Positions 45,644 to 54,622 of a DNA stretch of 64,000 bases are shown here, one piece after another. The DNA lies in assembly GCF_003112535.1 (NCBI RefSeq), contig NZ_BEWA01000003.1, positions 186,001 to 250,000 of the forward strand, given 5' to 3'. Origin of the DNA: Streptomyces rishiriensis (GTDB taxonomy: Bacteria; Actinomycetota; Actinomycetes; Streptomycetales; Streptomycetaceae). The notes beneath the pieces were generated by a model. It was given only the letters and a program-made list of their open reading frames with translations, ran no database searches and was not told the origin of the DNA. The stretch's first letter is position 1. Each line of letters begins with the position of its first letter. Position numbers and translations under genes: made by a program.

Positions 45644-47122
45644 GTGTCCCTCGCCGACAGCGCCGAAGCCACCGGCGCGCCAGTGTTCGTGCCCGATCCC
45701 CGGCTCACCAACGAAGACCTCGCGCCCGCGCGGAAGCGGAACTGGAAGGTCTTCGACCTCTTCGCCATGTGGATGTCGGACGTCCACAACCTCGGCAACT
45801 ACACCTTCGCGGCCGGTCTGCTGGTCCTCGGCATGAACGTGTGGCAGATCTTCACCGCCCTCCTCGTCGGCTTCGTGCTGATCTACGTCGGCATGAACTG
45901 GATGGGGAAGATCGGCCAGCGGCACGGGGTGCCCTTCCCGGTGATCAGCCGCATCAGCTTCGGCGTCTGGGGCGCGAACATCCCGGCCCTCATCCGCGCC
46001 GTGATCGCCATCATGTGGTACGGCATCCAGACCTACCTCGCCTCCGTCGCCGTCAACGTGATGCTGCTGGCGGCCTGGCCGGGCCTGGAGTCCTGGACGC
46101 ACGGCTCCTTCCTGGGGCTCGACGCGCTGGGGTGGGTCTCCTTCGTCTCGCTGTGGCTGATCCAGGCGCTGATCATCAGCCAGGGCATGGAGTCGGTGCG
46201 CAAGTTCCAGGACTTCTGCGGCCCCGCGATCTGGCTGGTGATGATCGCGTTGGCGGTGTGGGTCCTGGCCAAGGCCGGCTGGACCATCTCGCTCACCAGC
46301 ACCCCGCACCCCGTCTCCGTGGGCGAGCAGTGGCGGCAGTGGTTCGGCGCGATCGGGCTGATCCTCGCCACCTACGGCACGCTGATGCTCAACTTCTGCG
46401 ACTTCTCCCGCTTCGCCCCCGACTACCGGACCGTGCGCCGCGGCAACTTCTGGGGTCTGCCCCTCAACTCGACGGCCTTCGTGGTCGTCTCCGTGATCGT
46501 CACCGCCGGCTCGCTGGAGGTGTTCGGCGAGGCCATCACCGACCCGGCGGAGCTGGTCGCCAAGGTCGGCAACACCTGGGTGCTGGTCCTGGGCGCGCTC
46601 ACCTTCGCCATCGCCACCATGGGCGTCAACATCGTCGCCAACTTCGTGTCGCCTGCGTACGACCTCGCCAACGTGTGGCCCCAGAAGATCACTTTCAGGA
46701 TCGGCGGCATGATCAGCACGGTCGCCGCACTCGTCGTCACCCCCTGGAACCTCTTCTCCAACCCGACCGTCGTCAACTATTTCCTCGGCGGTCTCGGCGC
46801 CTTCCTCGGCCCGCTGTTCGGCGTGATCATGGTCGACTACTACTGGGTCAAGCGCGGCCGGATCGACGTCGACGAACTGTTCGATGCCACCCCCGGATCC
46901 CGCTACTACTACCGCAGGGGCGTCAACCCCAAGGCGCTGTGGGCGTTCCTGCCCTCGGCGGCCGTCGCGGCGGTGCTGGCGCTGGTGAAGTCGTTCAGCG
47001 ACGTGGCTCCCTATTCCTGGTTCATCGGGACGGCCCTCGGCGCCGGCCTGTACCTGCTGCTGTGCCGCAGTGAGCGGGCCGCCGGATCAGCGGTCGCCGT
47101 CGAGAAGCCCGCGGAGGTCTGA
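45644..47122 (+). CDS. NCS1 family nucleobase/hydantoin:cation symporter
   Basis: This inner-membrane permease has 492 residues and about 12 membrane segments, the standard NCS1 size. The opening ARKRNWKVFDLFAMWMSDVH, followed by NLGNYTFAAG, and the NFCDFSRFAPDYRTVRRGNF region are characteristic of NCS1 carriers for uracil, allantoin or hydantoins. GTG start with AGGGAGG upstream. The following hydantoin-racemase-like gene suggests allantoin or another 5-substituted hydantoin as substrate. Confidence 0.93.
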   Translation: MSLADSAEATGAPVFVPDPRLTNEDLAPARKRNWKVFDLFAMWMSDVHNLGNYTFAAGLLVLGMNVWQIFTALLVGFVLIYVGMNWMGKIGQRHGVPFPVISRISFGVWGANIPALIRAVIAIMWYGIQTYLASVAVNVMLLAAWPGLESWTHGSFLGLDALGWVSFVSLWLIQALIISQGMESVRKFQDFCGPAIWLVMIALAVWVLAKAGWTISLTSTPHPVSVGEQWRQWFGAIGLILATYGTLMLNFCDFSRFAPDYRTVRRGNFWGLPLNSTAFVVVSVIVTAGSLEVFGEAITDPAELVAKVGNTWVLVLGALTFAIATMGVNIVANFVSPAYDLANVWPQKITFRIGGMISTVAALVVTPWNLFSNPTVVNYFLGGLGAFLGPLFGVIMVDYYWVKRGRIDVDELFDATPGSRYYYRRGVNPKALWAFLPSAAVAAVLALVKSFSDVAPYSWFIGTALGAGLYLLLCRSERAAGSAVAVEKPAEV

Positions 47123-47127
47123 GAAGC

Positions 47128-47850
47128 GTGCGGAACGTGCGGATCATCGTCACCAACTGCAACACCACGCAGGAGATGACCGAGGAGATCGTGCGAGGCG
47201 CCCGGGCCGCTGCCGGCCCGGGCACCGCCGTGACCGGACTGACCCCCGCCTGGGGGCCGGAGTCCGCGGAGGGCTGGCTGGACAGCTACCTCTCCGCCGC
47301 CGCGGTCATGGACGCCCTGCGCACCTACGACGGGCCGCCCTACGACGCCGTGGTCATGGCCGGCTTCGGCGAGCACGGGCGGGAGGGTGTGAGGGAACTG
47401 GTGGACGTGCCCGTCGTCGACATCACCGAGGCCGCCGCCCATCTGGCGTGTCTGCTGGGGCGCCGGTACGCGGTGGTGACCACGCTGGAGCGCTCCTGCG
47501 GCCAGATCGAGGACAGTCTGGAACTGGCCGGAGTGGGCCGCAACTGCGCGGCCGTCGTGGGCACCGGACTGGGCGTTCTCGACCTGGCCGACACCGGCCG
47601 CACGCAGACCGCCTTCCTCGCCGCCGCCGAACGGGCCCGGGAGGCGGGGGCCGAGGTGCTGGTGCTGGGCTGCGCGGGCATGACGGGGCTGCGACGGGCG
47701 GTGGAGGACAAGCTGGGCCTCCCGGTGGTCGACGGGGTCGGTGCGGCGGTGAAGCTGGCGGAAGGGCTGGTGGGGCTGGGACTGAGCACCAGCAGGGCGG
47801 GCAGCTTCGCGAAGCCGGTGCCCAAGCGGAGGGTGTGGCAGGCCCGGTAA
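47128..47850 (+). CDS. Asp/Glu/hydantoin racemase family protein
   Basis: The protein has 240 residues. The two catalytic cysteines of the family are present, in ITNCNTTQEM-like context near residue 10 (VTNCNTT) and in VLGCAGMTGL near residue 178. The family interconverts enantiomers of hydantoins, allantoin, aspartate or glutamate. The start is a GTG 5 bp after the permease stop, with GGAGG inside the permease end, so the two are co-translated. Together they look like a small hydantoin or allantoin uptake unit. No hydantoinase or allantoinase lies in the window. Confidence 0.88.
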   Translation: MRNVRIIVTNCNTTQEMTEEIVRGARAAAGPGTAVTGLTPAWGPESAEGWLDSYLSAAAVMDALRTYDGPPYDAVVMAGFGEHGREGVRELVDVPVVDITEAAAHLACLLGRRYAVVTTLERSCGQIEDSLELAGVGRNCAAVVGTGLGVLDLADTGRTQTAFLAAAERAREAGAEVLVLGCAGMTGLRRAVEDKLGLPVVDGVGAAVKLAEGLVGLGLSTSRAGSFAKPVPKRRVWQAR

Positions 47851-47903
47851 GGGAGGGGCGGCGACTTGTGGGTGGGCATCTGGGGTGATGATCTGGGTGG
47901 TCA

Positions 47904-48251
47904 TCAGGACTCCTCGTGGCCGTGTGACTTGGGGGCGCGGCCCTTCCGGAACTCCTCGCCGCGTTCGGCCGCTTCGACCCGTTCGACGCGGTAGAGACGC
48001 AGTGACGGCGCGGCCCGCGCGCGAGGATCGATGCTGAGCCGGTCCGGCGGCCCCAGCAGCCGGCGCACCAGCGCACCCGTCCATCCCCGCATCCGCAGTC
48101 CCGCCAGCGACACGTACCGCCGCCCGTCCTCCTCGTACCTCTCCAAGACTCGCTCCCCCGCCGCACTCCGGTCGTGACGCTCTGTGACGACACCCCCCCA
48201 TTGAAGCGCGCCCCACTGACAATCGCCTCGCGGCGGGTGTCCACTGGACAC
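47904..48251 (-). CDS. Conserved hypothetical protein
   Basis: A 115-residue soluble protein with GTG start preceded by GAGGAGGG. The conserved-looking core is GRRYVSLAGLRMRGWTGALV followed by RLLGPPDRLSIDPR and LRLYRVERVEAAERGEEF. There is no signal peptide or known motif. I believe similar small proteins occur in other Streptomyces but cannot name a function. It converges on the racemase gene, and their stops are 53 bp apart. Confidence 0.65.
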   Translation of the reverse strand: MSSGHPPRGDCQWGALQWGGVVTERHDRSAAGERVLERYEEDGRRYVSLAGLRMRGWTGALVRRLLGPPDRLSIDPRARAAPSLRLYRVERVEAAERGEEFRKGRAPKSHGHEES

Positions 48252-48476
48252 ATCCCGAACCCTCCTCGCCTCGCTGCCGGCACCGCGGCCCGTTGGCGGA
48301 TTCCGGGGTTGCGTTCATAAAGAACGCGGGATCCGGCGCACTCGTCACCTCGCCGAAACGCGACCGGCCGGTTCCGGCCGGGCACACCGCCTACCGTGGA
48401 CACCTCAGCCCACGGCTGACCGCCCCGGCCACCGTCGCCCGAAGGCGCACCCCGCCCTCGTCACGACAGGAGCTCC

Positions 48477-50438
48477 GTGTCCCCGCGCCCGCACATTCCC
48501 GCTCGCGCACACTCCGTTCTGCCGCCCTGGCTCGCCCACGCCCTGCGCGCCCAGCGCGGGCCCGTCCCCTGGAGCGCGGTCACCCGCGGTGCGCTGGCGG
48601 CGGGACCCCTGCTGCTGGTCGCCGTACTCGTCGACCGCACCTCGCTCGGGGTGGTCGCCGCCGTCGCCGCCATGCTGGCCGGGATCAACGACCGGCCCGG
48701 CAGCCGGCGCGTCTCCGTCAAGCGGCTCGGGGCGCCCGCGCTGGCCGGAGCGGCAGGACTGCTGGCCGGGGTGTACGTCGCGGACCGGGTCGGAGCCGTC
48801 GCGCTGACCGCCGTCCTCACCGGTCTCGGGCTCCTCGCCGGCACGATGAGCGCGGTCGGACCGGTCGCCTCCGGCGCGGGCACGCAGCTGCTGGTGGGCG
48901 CGGCGATCGGCGCGGGGATGCCGGTTCCCGAGTCCGGCTGGACCCGCGCCCTCGCGTTCCTCGCCGGGGCGGGCTGGCTGCTCGCGCTGCGGCTGGCCCT
49001 GCCCACGCCCGGCGCGATGACCGGGGACTTCCGGTTCGACGGGGAACGGGACGCGGTGGCCCGCGTGTACGACGCCGTCGCCGAGCTCCTCGACGCGGCC
49101 GGCGCCGAGGACGCGATCGCCCGCCGCGCCGCGCTCACCGCCGCCCTCGACCACGCCCAGGACGCCCTGGCCGGGCCCCGGCTGCGGCGCTACGCCAGCT
49201 CCTCGGCCGAACGCAGGCTGCACGCCCAGTACGCCGCCGCGCTGCCGCTCGCCGAGGCGGCGACCGCGCTCGCCTGGGCCGGGGAACCCCTCTCCGAACG
49301 GTCCTCCGCCGGCCCCCGGCGGCTCGCCGTCGCCGTGCGCGAGAACACGCCCACCGGGCCGCTGCCCGCGCCGTCGCGGTCCGGGCCCGCCCTGCGCGCC
49401 CTCGACGACGCCTTGTTGCGCGCCGCCGACGCCTTCGACCAGGGCGGCGGAGGCGACCTGCACACCCGTCGGCGCAGCGCGCGCGACCTGCTGCGCGCCG
49501 CCTTCGGGGCGGGCGGACGCGAGTACGGACTGCGGGTCGCGCTCTCCTTCGGGGCCAGCGCCGCCGTCGCACAGGCCCTCTACCACTCCCAGTGGTACGG
49601 CCGGCACACCCACTGGTACTGGCTGCCCGCCACCGCCGTCTTCCTGGTCAAGCCCGACCTCGGGCCGCTGGTGTCGCGCGTGCTGTGCCGGGCCGCGGGG
49701 ACCGTGCTCGGGGCGCTGCTCTTCGCCGGCTTCGCCGCCGTGCTGCCCCGGCCCGAGGGTCTGGTGGCGCTGGTGGCGCTGTGCGGGGCGCTCATCCCCG
49801 TGTCGACCCGGCACTTCGCCGCGCAGACCGCCGTCGCCACCGTGCTCGTGCTGTCCTTGGTCATGGTCGGCGGGGAGCCGCAGGCCTCCGCCGCGCGGAT
49901 CGCCGAAACACTGCTGGCCTGCGCGATCGTCCTGATCGTCGGACATCTGCCGATGCCGGGGGAGCGGGGCGGGCAGGTGCGCGCCCGACTCGCCGCGGCC
50001 GCCGACGCCGCGCACGCCTACCTCGTACACGTCCTCGACGGCTCCGACGGCTCCGACGGCTCCGACGGCTCCGACGGCTCTGACGGCTCTGACGGCTTCA
50101 AGAGCTCCGACGGCTCCGGCGGCTCCGATGATCGAGTCACCCGTTGGACCCTGCGCCGCGAGGCCTACCGCACGCTCGCCGAGGCCCGTGCCGCCAGCGC
50201 TCTCGCCGCCCATGAACTGCCCGCCCTGGCCCGGCACACGGAGGGCACCGATGACGTCGCCGCCGTCCTCGAACGGCTCGTCGACACGACCACCGCCTGC
50301 GCCGTCCACCTCGACGACGCCGGGCGGCTCACCGACCGGCACCGTGAGCGGCTCGCCGAACTCCTCGACGAACTCGCCGAGGGCCGGAAAAGGGTGGGAC
50401 TGACCCCGCCCGCTCCGCGGCCGGCGCGGGCGAGATGA
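48477..50438 (+). CDS. FUSC family membrane protein (aromatic acid exporter-like)
   Basis: This integral membrane protein has 653 residues and two clusters of membrane segments (AGPLLLVAVLVDRTSLGVVA onward, and SFGASAAVAQALYHSQWYGR followed by HTHWYWLPATAVFLVKPDLG). The second carries the FUSC signature around RVLCRAAGTVLGALLFAGFA. The family includes AaeB-type exporters of hydroxylated aromatic acids. GTG start with AGGAG upstream. A cytoplasmic tail contains a Gly-Ser-Asp tripeptide repeat. The last 100 residues are helical. Confidence 0.88.
   Translation: MSPRPHIPARAHSVLPPWLAHALRAQRGPVPWSAVTRGALAAGPLLLVAVLVDRTSLGVVAAVAAMLAGINDRPGSRRVSVKRLGAPALAGAAGLLAGVYVADRVGAVALTAVLTGLGLLAGTMSAVGPVASGAGTQLLVGAAIGAGMPVPESGWTRALAFLAGAGWLLALRLALPTPGAMTGDFRFDGERDAVARVYDAVAELLDAAGAEDAIARRAALTAALDHAQDALAGPRLRRYASSSAERRLHAQYAAALPLAEAATALAWAGEPLSERSSAGPRRLAVAVRENTPTGPLPAPSRSGPALRALDDALLRAADAFDQGGGGDLHTRRRSARDLLRAAFGAGGREYGLRVALSFGASAAVAQALYHSQWYGRHTHWYWLPATAVFLVKPDLGPLVSRVLCRAAGTVLGALLFAGFAAVLPRPEGLVALVALCGALIPVSTRHFAAQTAVATVLVLSLVMVGGEPQASAARIAETLLACAIVLIVGHLPMPGERGGQVRARLAAAADAAHAYLVHVLDGSDGSDGSDGSDGSDGSDGFKSSDGSGGSDDRVTRWTLRREAYRTLAEARAASALAAHELPALARHTEGTDDVAAVLERLVDTTTACAVHLDDAGRLTDRHRERLAELLDELAEGRKRVGLTPPAPRPARAR
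50041..50130 (+). repeat. In-frame 9-bp repeat in the FUSC gene
   Basis: GCTCCGACG is repeated from 50041 in 9-bp register, six near-perfect copies followed by decayed ones. It encodes GSD-like tripeptides in the soluble part of the protein. Copy number should vary between strains. Confidence 0.9.
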
Positions 50439-50848
50439 CGCTGTGTCCGCCGTTCCCGCCGTTCCCGCCGTTTCCGCCGCATCCGGGTGCGTCGTCTGAA
50501 ATACGTTCCGGGACGGCGATGAGTCCGTTGCGCAGAAGGGGCAGCCATGGCGTATCCGGAGCGTCCGCAGACCGTCTCGCGCGAGGGAAATCTCGGTCGG
50601 CTCGGCTCGACCGTCGGTCTGGTGGATCTGACGGCGTGGGGGCCGCGTCCGGCGTGCCGGTCCGATATCACGAAGAGTACGATCGCTGACACGAAGAGTG
50701 CCCGAGGCGTTCTTAAAGTGACCGGATTGTCACGCTCAGCGGTGTACCCGTGTCAACTACGTCTCAGTCCCGCAACTGGCCGAGGCGTTCCACCTCCCAA
50801 GAGCGTTAACTCCTACAAGCATCATGCTTATCGGAGGTAGGTGGCGAG
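50439..50848. other. Spacer between the FUSC gene and a small hypothetical gene
   Basis: A 9-bp repeat CCGCCGTTC occupies 50447-50482 right after the FUSC stop. An open frame from ATG 50547 to 50840 has a fair ribosome binding site but weak codon bias, and its second half looks noncoding. The region 50660-50760 contains the direct repeat CACGAAGAGT at 50669 and 50690 and the inverted repeat GTGAC-N6-GTCAC at 50718-50733. This is probably the promoter-operator region for the 50849 gene. Confidence 0.5.
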
Positions 50849-51025
50849 ATGGTGAACGGGCGAACGGTGCTCGAACGCTTTCCCGCGGGCGGGCCGCGCG
50901 GCTCGTGGCCGGCGGAGGAGTTCGCGCATGCCCGGCGCTTGGAGGGGCTGGCCGCGGAAGTCGTCATGGACCTCACCACGGACACGTTCCTGGTGGTCGT
51001 GCGGGGCGGCGGCACGCCGAGGTGA
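50849..51025 (+). CDS. Small hypothetical protein (58 residues)
   Basis: A 58-residue acidic-to-neutral soluble protein (MVNGRTVLERFPAGGPRGSW, then AEVVMDLTTDTFLVVVRGGG). The ATG follows GGAGGTAGG at good spacing and third positions are almost all G or C, so it is coding. No family is recognised. The second half (EVVMDLTTDTFLVVV) predicts a beta hairpin. It converges on the ABC exporter gene, with stops 5 bp apart. The upstream region has operator-like repeats. Confidence 0.7.
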   Translation: MVNGRTVLERFPAGGPRGSWPAEEFAHARRLEGLAAEVVMDLTTDTFLVVVRGGGTPR

Positions 51026-51029
51026 GCGG

Positions 51030-53057
51030 TCAGCCCGTCTGTGACGGGGCGGGCGCCTGCACCGCGAACTGCTCGGCCTGCAGCGCGTACAGCTCGGCGT
51101 AGACGCCACCGCCCGCCAGCAGCTCCTGCGGAGTTCCCGACTCCACCAGCCGCCCCTGATCCAGCACGTGCACCAGATCCGCGTGCCGGACCGACGCCAG
51201 CCGGTGGGTGATCAGGACGACGGTCTGGCCGCTGTCGGCCAGCGCGCGGATCTTCTCGAACACCTCCAGCTCGGCCCGTGCGTCCAGGGCCGCCGTCGGC
51301 TCGTCCACGATGAGGATGCGCCCGCGCCGGTACGCCGCCCTGGCGATCCCGAGGCGCTGCCACTGGCCGCCGGACAGTTCGTGCCCGCCGCTGAAATGCC
51401 GCGCCAGCAGGGTGTCCAGGCCGCGCGGCAGGTCCGCGACCACCTCTTCGGCGCCCGCCTCGGCGATCGAGGCGGCCATCCGCTCCTCGGTGAGCGGCTC
51501 GGCGGAACGGCCCACGGCCACGTTGACCCGGGCCGTGAACGGCCATCGCTTGAAGTCCTGCGCCACCATCGCGATGCGCTCGGCCAACGCGTGCCGGTCC
51601 GCGCCCGCCGCGTCGACGTCGTCCCACAGGATGCGCCCCCGGTCCGGCTTGTACAGCCCGGCCAGCAGCTTCACCAGGGTCGTCTTGCCGGAGCCGTTCT
51701 CGCCGACCAGCGCGATGATGCGGCCCAGCGGCAGGGAGAGCGTGACGTCGTCGAGGGCGGGGCGCGCCGACTCGCCCGGGTAGCCGAAGGTGACGTGCTC
51801 GAAGCGGACCTCGCGCGGGTCCTCGGGCAGGGCCGCACCGCCGACCGGGATCGCCCGTTCGGCCGCCTCCACGTAGAGCCGTTGCAGATCGCCCACGAAC
51901 AGCGCCTCCTCGTGCAGCTGGTTGACCTCCAGGACGAGGGTGTTCAGGCTCGCCGAGCCGCCGCGGATCGCGATCACGGCCGTGCCCGCCACCGCCAGCG
52001 CCATCGTCCTGGTGAGGAGCAGACCGCCGAGCGTGGCGTACGTGGCCAGCGTCGCCAGTCCCGTCCAGGTCGCCGCGATCAGGCCGGTGCGGGCGGCGAG
52101 CCGGGCCAGCCGGGCCTGCTCCGCCTCCGCGGTCTCCGACATGGCGCGAAAGTGCCGCAGCAGGAACGGCCCGACGCCGTGCACCCGGATCTCGGGCGCG
52201 GCCGCCGGCTCGGTGAGCAGACCGGCGATCAGGTGCCCCGCGCGCGCGTGCTGCACCCACGTGTGGAAGGACTCGTAGCGGCGCCGGGCGTTCGTCAGGG
52301 CGCTCCAGGCGCTCGGCAGCGTCATCGTCACGAGCAGGGGCAGCAGCAGCGGGTGCAGCACGGTGAGCACGCCGGCCGACGCGGCCAGCGAGATCATCGC
52401 GTTCACCACGCGCGTGCCATGGCTGATCATGTAGCGGCTGGACCGCGCCCCGTACTGCGCGGTGTCCAGCAGCTTGTGGAAGGCGTGGTCCTCGATGGCG
52501 GCGAGCTCCACCGCGGCCGCCCGCTCCAGGTACAGCTCGGTCGCCACCCGCTCGACCTTGGGCTCCAGCCGGCCGGTGGCGTACGTCGACGCGGCCCGCA
52601 GCAGGGTCCCGGCCAGGAGCACGGCGGCCATCACGGCCAGGGCGGGGACGGCGCCGCGCAGCCGTTCGTCGATCGGGCCGCCGCTGATGAGCCGGCCCAG
52701 CACGGTGTTCATCGCGAGCAGGCTGACCGCCTGCGTCACCCCCCGGGCGATCTCGGCGGACAGGACGATCCGTGCGGCGGCCGGGTCGGCCTGCCGGGCC
52801 AGGCGGAGGCTGGCGGTGAGCAGGGCGGGCAGCCGGGTCACCATGGCGCGGAGGTTCAGTTCGAGGAAGGCGTCCGTGTGCTGGTTCCAGCCCATGTCGT
52901 AGCGCAGCGGGCCGCCGAACAGCAGCTGCTCCGACTCGGACACGTCCCGCCCGTCGCCGTCGCCCGTCCTGCGCTCTTTCCCTGTCTGCTGTGCCGTGTC
53001 GGGCTGCCCCGTCCGCCGTGTCTCGTCCGTCCGCTCCTGCTGCCGTGCCTGCCCCAC
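51030..53057 (-). CDS. ABC transporter, fused permease and ATP-binding protein
   Basis: An exporter half-transporter of 675 residues. An unusual 45-residue hydrophilic N-terminus rich in Gln, Arg, Thr and Asp precedes the membrane domain (about residues 80-400). The nucleotide-binding domain has Walker A GENGSGKTT, signature HELSGGQWQRL, Walker B ILIVDEPTAALD and an H-loop His in LITHRLASV. Exporters of this kind work as dimers; the substrate is unknown. GTG start. It is monocistronic, and no precursor peptide gene is recognised nearby. Confidence 0.9.
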   Translation of the reverse strand: MGQARQQERTDETRRTGQPDTAQQTGKERRTGDGDGRDVSESEQLLFGGPLRYDMGWNQHTDAFLELNLRAMVTRLPALLTASLRLARQADPAAARIVLSAEIARGVTQAVSLLAMNTVLGRLISGGPIDERLRGAVPALAVMAAVLLAGTLLRAASTYATGRLEPKVERVATELYLERAAAVELAAIEDHAFHKLLDTAQYGARSSRYMISHGTRVVNAMISLAASAGVLTVLHPLLLPLLVTMTLPSAWSALTNARRRYESFHTWVQHARAGHLIAGLLTEPAAAPEIRVHGVGPFLLRHFRAMSETAEAEQARLARLAARTGLIAATWTGLATLATYATLGGLLLTRTMALAVAGTAVIAIRGGSASLNTLVLEVNQLHEEALFVGDLQRLYVEAAERAIPVGGAALPEDPREVRFEHVTFGYPGESARPALDDVTLSLPLGRIIALVGENGSGKTTLVKLLAGLYKPDRGRILWDDVDAAGADRHALAERIAMVAQDFKRWPFTARVNVAVGRSAEPLTEERMAASIAEAGAEEVVADLPRGLDTLLARHFSGGHELSGGQWQRLGIARAAYRRGRILIVDEPTAALDARAELEVFEKIRALADSGQTVVLITHRLASVRHADLVHVLDQGRLVESGTPQELLAGGGVYAELYALQAEQFAVQAPAPSQTG

Positions 53058-53200
53058 CGTCGGCCTCCCCCGATCGCGATAGCCGGACGACGGCCACTAT
53101 TGCGGGACGCGGTCGGTGAGGGCAGGGCGCAGGAGGGGAGAACCGGGACGCGCGGGCGTGCGCCTCGCCGGCGACGCCGATCACCCCGGGGAGACGCGGG

Positions 53201-53647
53201 TCAGGCGCTGATGGGCCGTGACCAGGTGGGCGTCGCCCCGGTGAGGCGGCACAGGGTCAGGTAGAGGGGGATCGGCGGGGTGTACGGAAGGGTGCCGTCC
53301 GGCCGGTGGATCAGCTCGGGGGCGCGCGAGGCGCCCGGGAGGATCGCGCCCGTGGCGTACTGCGCGGGGGCGGGCCATTCCAGGGCGTAGTCGGAGTCGG
53401 ACGGGACCAGCCACCACCAGTGCGTCCGGTCGGCGTAGACGCATCCCATGCGCGGCAGGCGCGGCATGAGCAGCCGGCCGAGGCGGGCGGGGACCGAGAC
53501 GGCGTCGCAGCCCAGGGGAGCGGTCATGCCCTCGGGCAGGGCCAGTCGGCGCGGGGGTTCGGCGGCGGCGTCGCCGCCCAGCTCGCGCCTCAGGCGTACG
53601 AGGGTGTCCAGGGTGAGAAGGTGTGCCCGGCCGGGCACGGTGTTCAT
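53201..53647 (-). CDS. Conserved hypothetical protein of the WhiJ-like locus
   Basis: A 148-residue soluble protein beginning MNTVPGRAHLLTLDTLVRLR, with central DRTHWWWLVPSDSDYALEWP. Proteins of this form recur next to HATPase genes in Streptomyces, of unknown function. Its ATG overlaps the stop of the ATP-binding gene (ATGA), so it is translationally coupled to it. Confidence 0.7.
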   Translation of the reverse strand: MNTVPGRAHLLTLDTLVRLRRELGGDAAAEPPRRLALPEGMTAPLGCDAVSVPARLGRLLMPRLPRMGCVYADRTHWWWLVPSDSDYALEWPAPAQYATGAILPGASRAPELIHRPDGTLPYTPPIPLYLTLCRLTGATPTWSRPISA

Positions 53648-54570
53648 ATTCGCCCTCGCTCGCGGCCGTGTCCGAGAGGCAGGGCGCGGGCGGCGGGGTG
53701 GCCGGGCGTCCATCCGTCGCGGCCGTCGTGCCGACCGTGGTCGGCGGTGCGGTGCCACTGCGGCGCGACGCGTGGGAGCAGCCCGTCAGCGGGCGCCGGG
53801 GCGGTGGGGTGCGGCCGGGGCGCGGCCGCGTCGCCCGCACCCGGGTGCCGCTGCTCGGGGCGGTCGTCCTCGTCGTCCGGACCCTCGGCGGGGCCGGGCT
53901 TCGGGCGGGCGCCCCAGCCGAGGTCGTTGCGAGGCTCGTTCGGGTCGCCGTGCGGCGCGGCCGGGCTCTCGGGGAACTCGTCCAGGGTGCCGAGGACCTC
54001 GACGGGGCCGGCGTGGTGCGTCTCGACGACGGGGTCGAGGACGAGGTCGTTGCGGGGTTCGGCGGGATCGCGCGGGGCGTCGGCCTTGCGGGGCAGGTCG
54101 GCCCAGACCAGCAGGCCGAGCCCGTGCTCCTGGGCGCCCCAGGCGTGACAGAGCGCCTCGACGAGCAGCAGCCCCCTCCCGTGCTCCTCCTCGGGACGCT
54201 GCGGGGAGGGGTGGGGCTCGTCCGGCGAGCAGCCCTGGTCCCGCACGGCTATGCGGACCAGGTCGTCACCGTCGTGCAGCTCGCACACGACGATGTCGCT
54301 CGCGGTGTGCACGATCGCGTTGGTGACCAGCTCGGAGACGACCAGGGCGGCGGTGTCACAGGTGTCCTCGCACACCGACCAGCCGGTCAGCCGGGCCCTC
54401 GTCAGGCGTCTGGCCTGGGCGGGGGAACCCGGATGGGCGGCCAGTTCGAATCGGAACCGGCGCTCGGCAGCGGCCTGGTCAGGGCCTGCTCCCGCGCTGG
54501 CACCGAGACCCTGGGGGCGGCCTGCGGCGGCGTCTGTTCCTAAGGGCGCGGACGGAATCACGCTTGCCAC
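53644..54570 (-). CDS. ATP-binding protein (HATPase, anti-sigma-factor-like kinase)
   Basis: The protein has 308 residues. A GHKL-type ATPase domain occupies about residues 30-165: the N-box is VVSELVTNAIVHTASDIVV, followed by IAVRDQGCSPDEP and a G-box HGRGLLLVEALCHAWG. This is the short RsbW/SpoIIAB-like form found in many Streptomyces regulatory loci. The last 140 residues are disordered and rich in Pro, Asp, Glu and His, without a known domain. GTG at 54570 is preferred; a TTG nine codons upstream is possible. It is divergent from the HTH-DUF397 pair across a region with two inverted repeats. Confidence 0.85.
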   Translation of the reverse strand: MASVIPSAPLGTDAAAGRPQGLGASAGAGPDQAAAERRFRFELAAHPGSPAQARRLTRARLTGWSVCEDTCDTAALVVSELVTNAIVHTASDIVVCELHDGDDLVRIAVRDQGCSPDEPHPSPQRPEEEHGRGLLLVEALCHAWGAQEHGLGLLVWADLPRKADAPRDPAEPRNDLVLDPVVETHHAGPVEVLGTLDEFPESPAAPHGDPNEPRNDLGWGARPKPGPAEGPDDEDDRPEQRHPGAGDAAAPRPHPTAPAPADGLLPRVAPQWHRTADHGRHDGRDGWTPGHPAARALPLGHGRERGRI

Positions 54571-54586
54571 TATCGCCCCGCCATGA

Positions 54587-54622
54587 ACACTTGGCAAGTG
54601 TCACTCTGAAAATTGCAGAGTG
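54587..54622. promoter_or_regulatory. Two adjacent inverted repeats in the divergent promoter
   Basis: ACACTT-GGC-AAGTGT (54587-54601) abuts CACTCTG-N7-CAGAGTG (54602-54622). They lie just upstream of the ATP-binding gene, between it and the HTH gene. They are probable operators, perhaps for the HTH protein itself. Confidence 0.6.

Noticed and set aside
50547..50840. A 97-residue protein gene
   Set aside because: The ribosome binding site is fair, but about a quarter of third positions are A or T in the first half, the second half is worse, and it runs through operator-like repeats.
51030..53057. Lantipeptide or bacteriocin exporter next to a precursor gene
   Set aside because: The only small gene nearby (50849) lacks a Cys-, Ser- and Thr-rich core and a leader motif, and it is convergent instead of co-directional.
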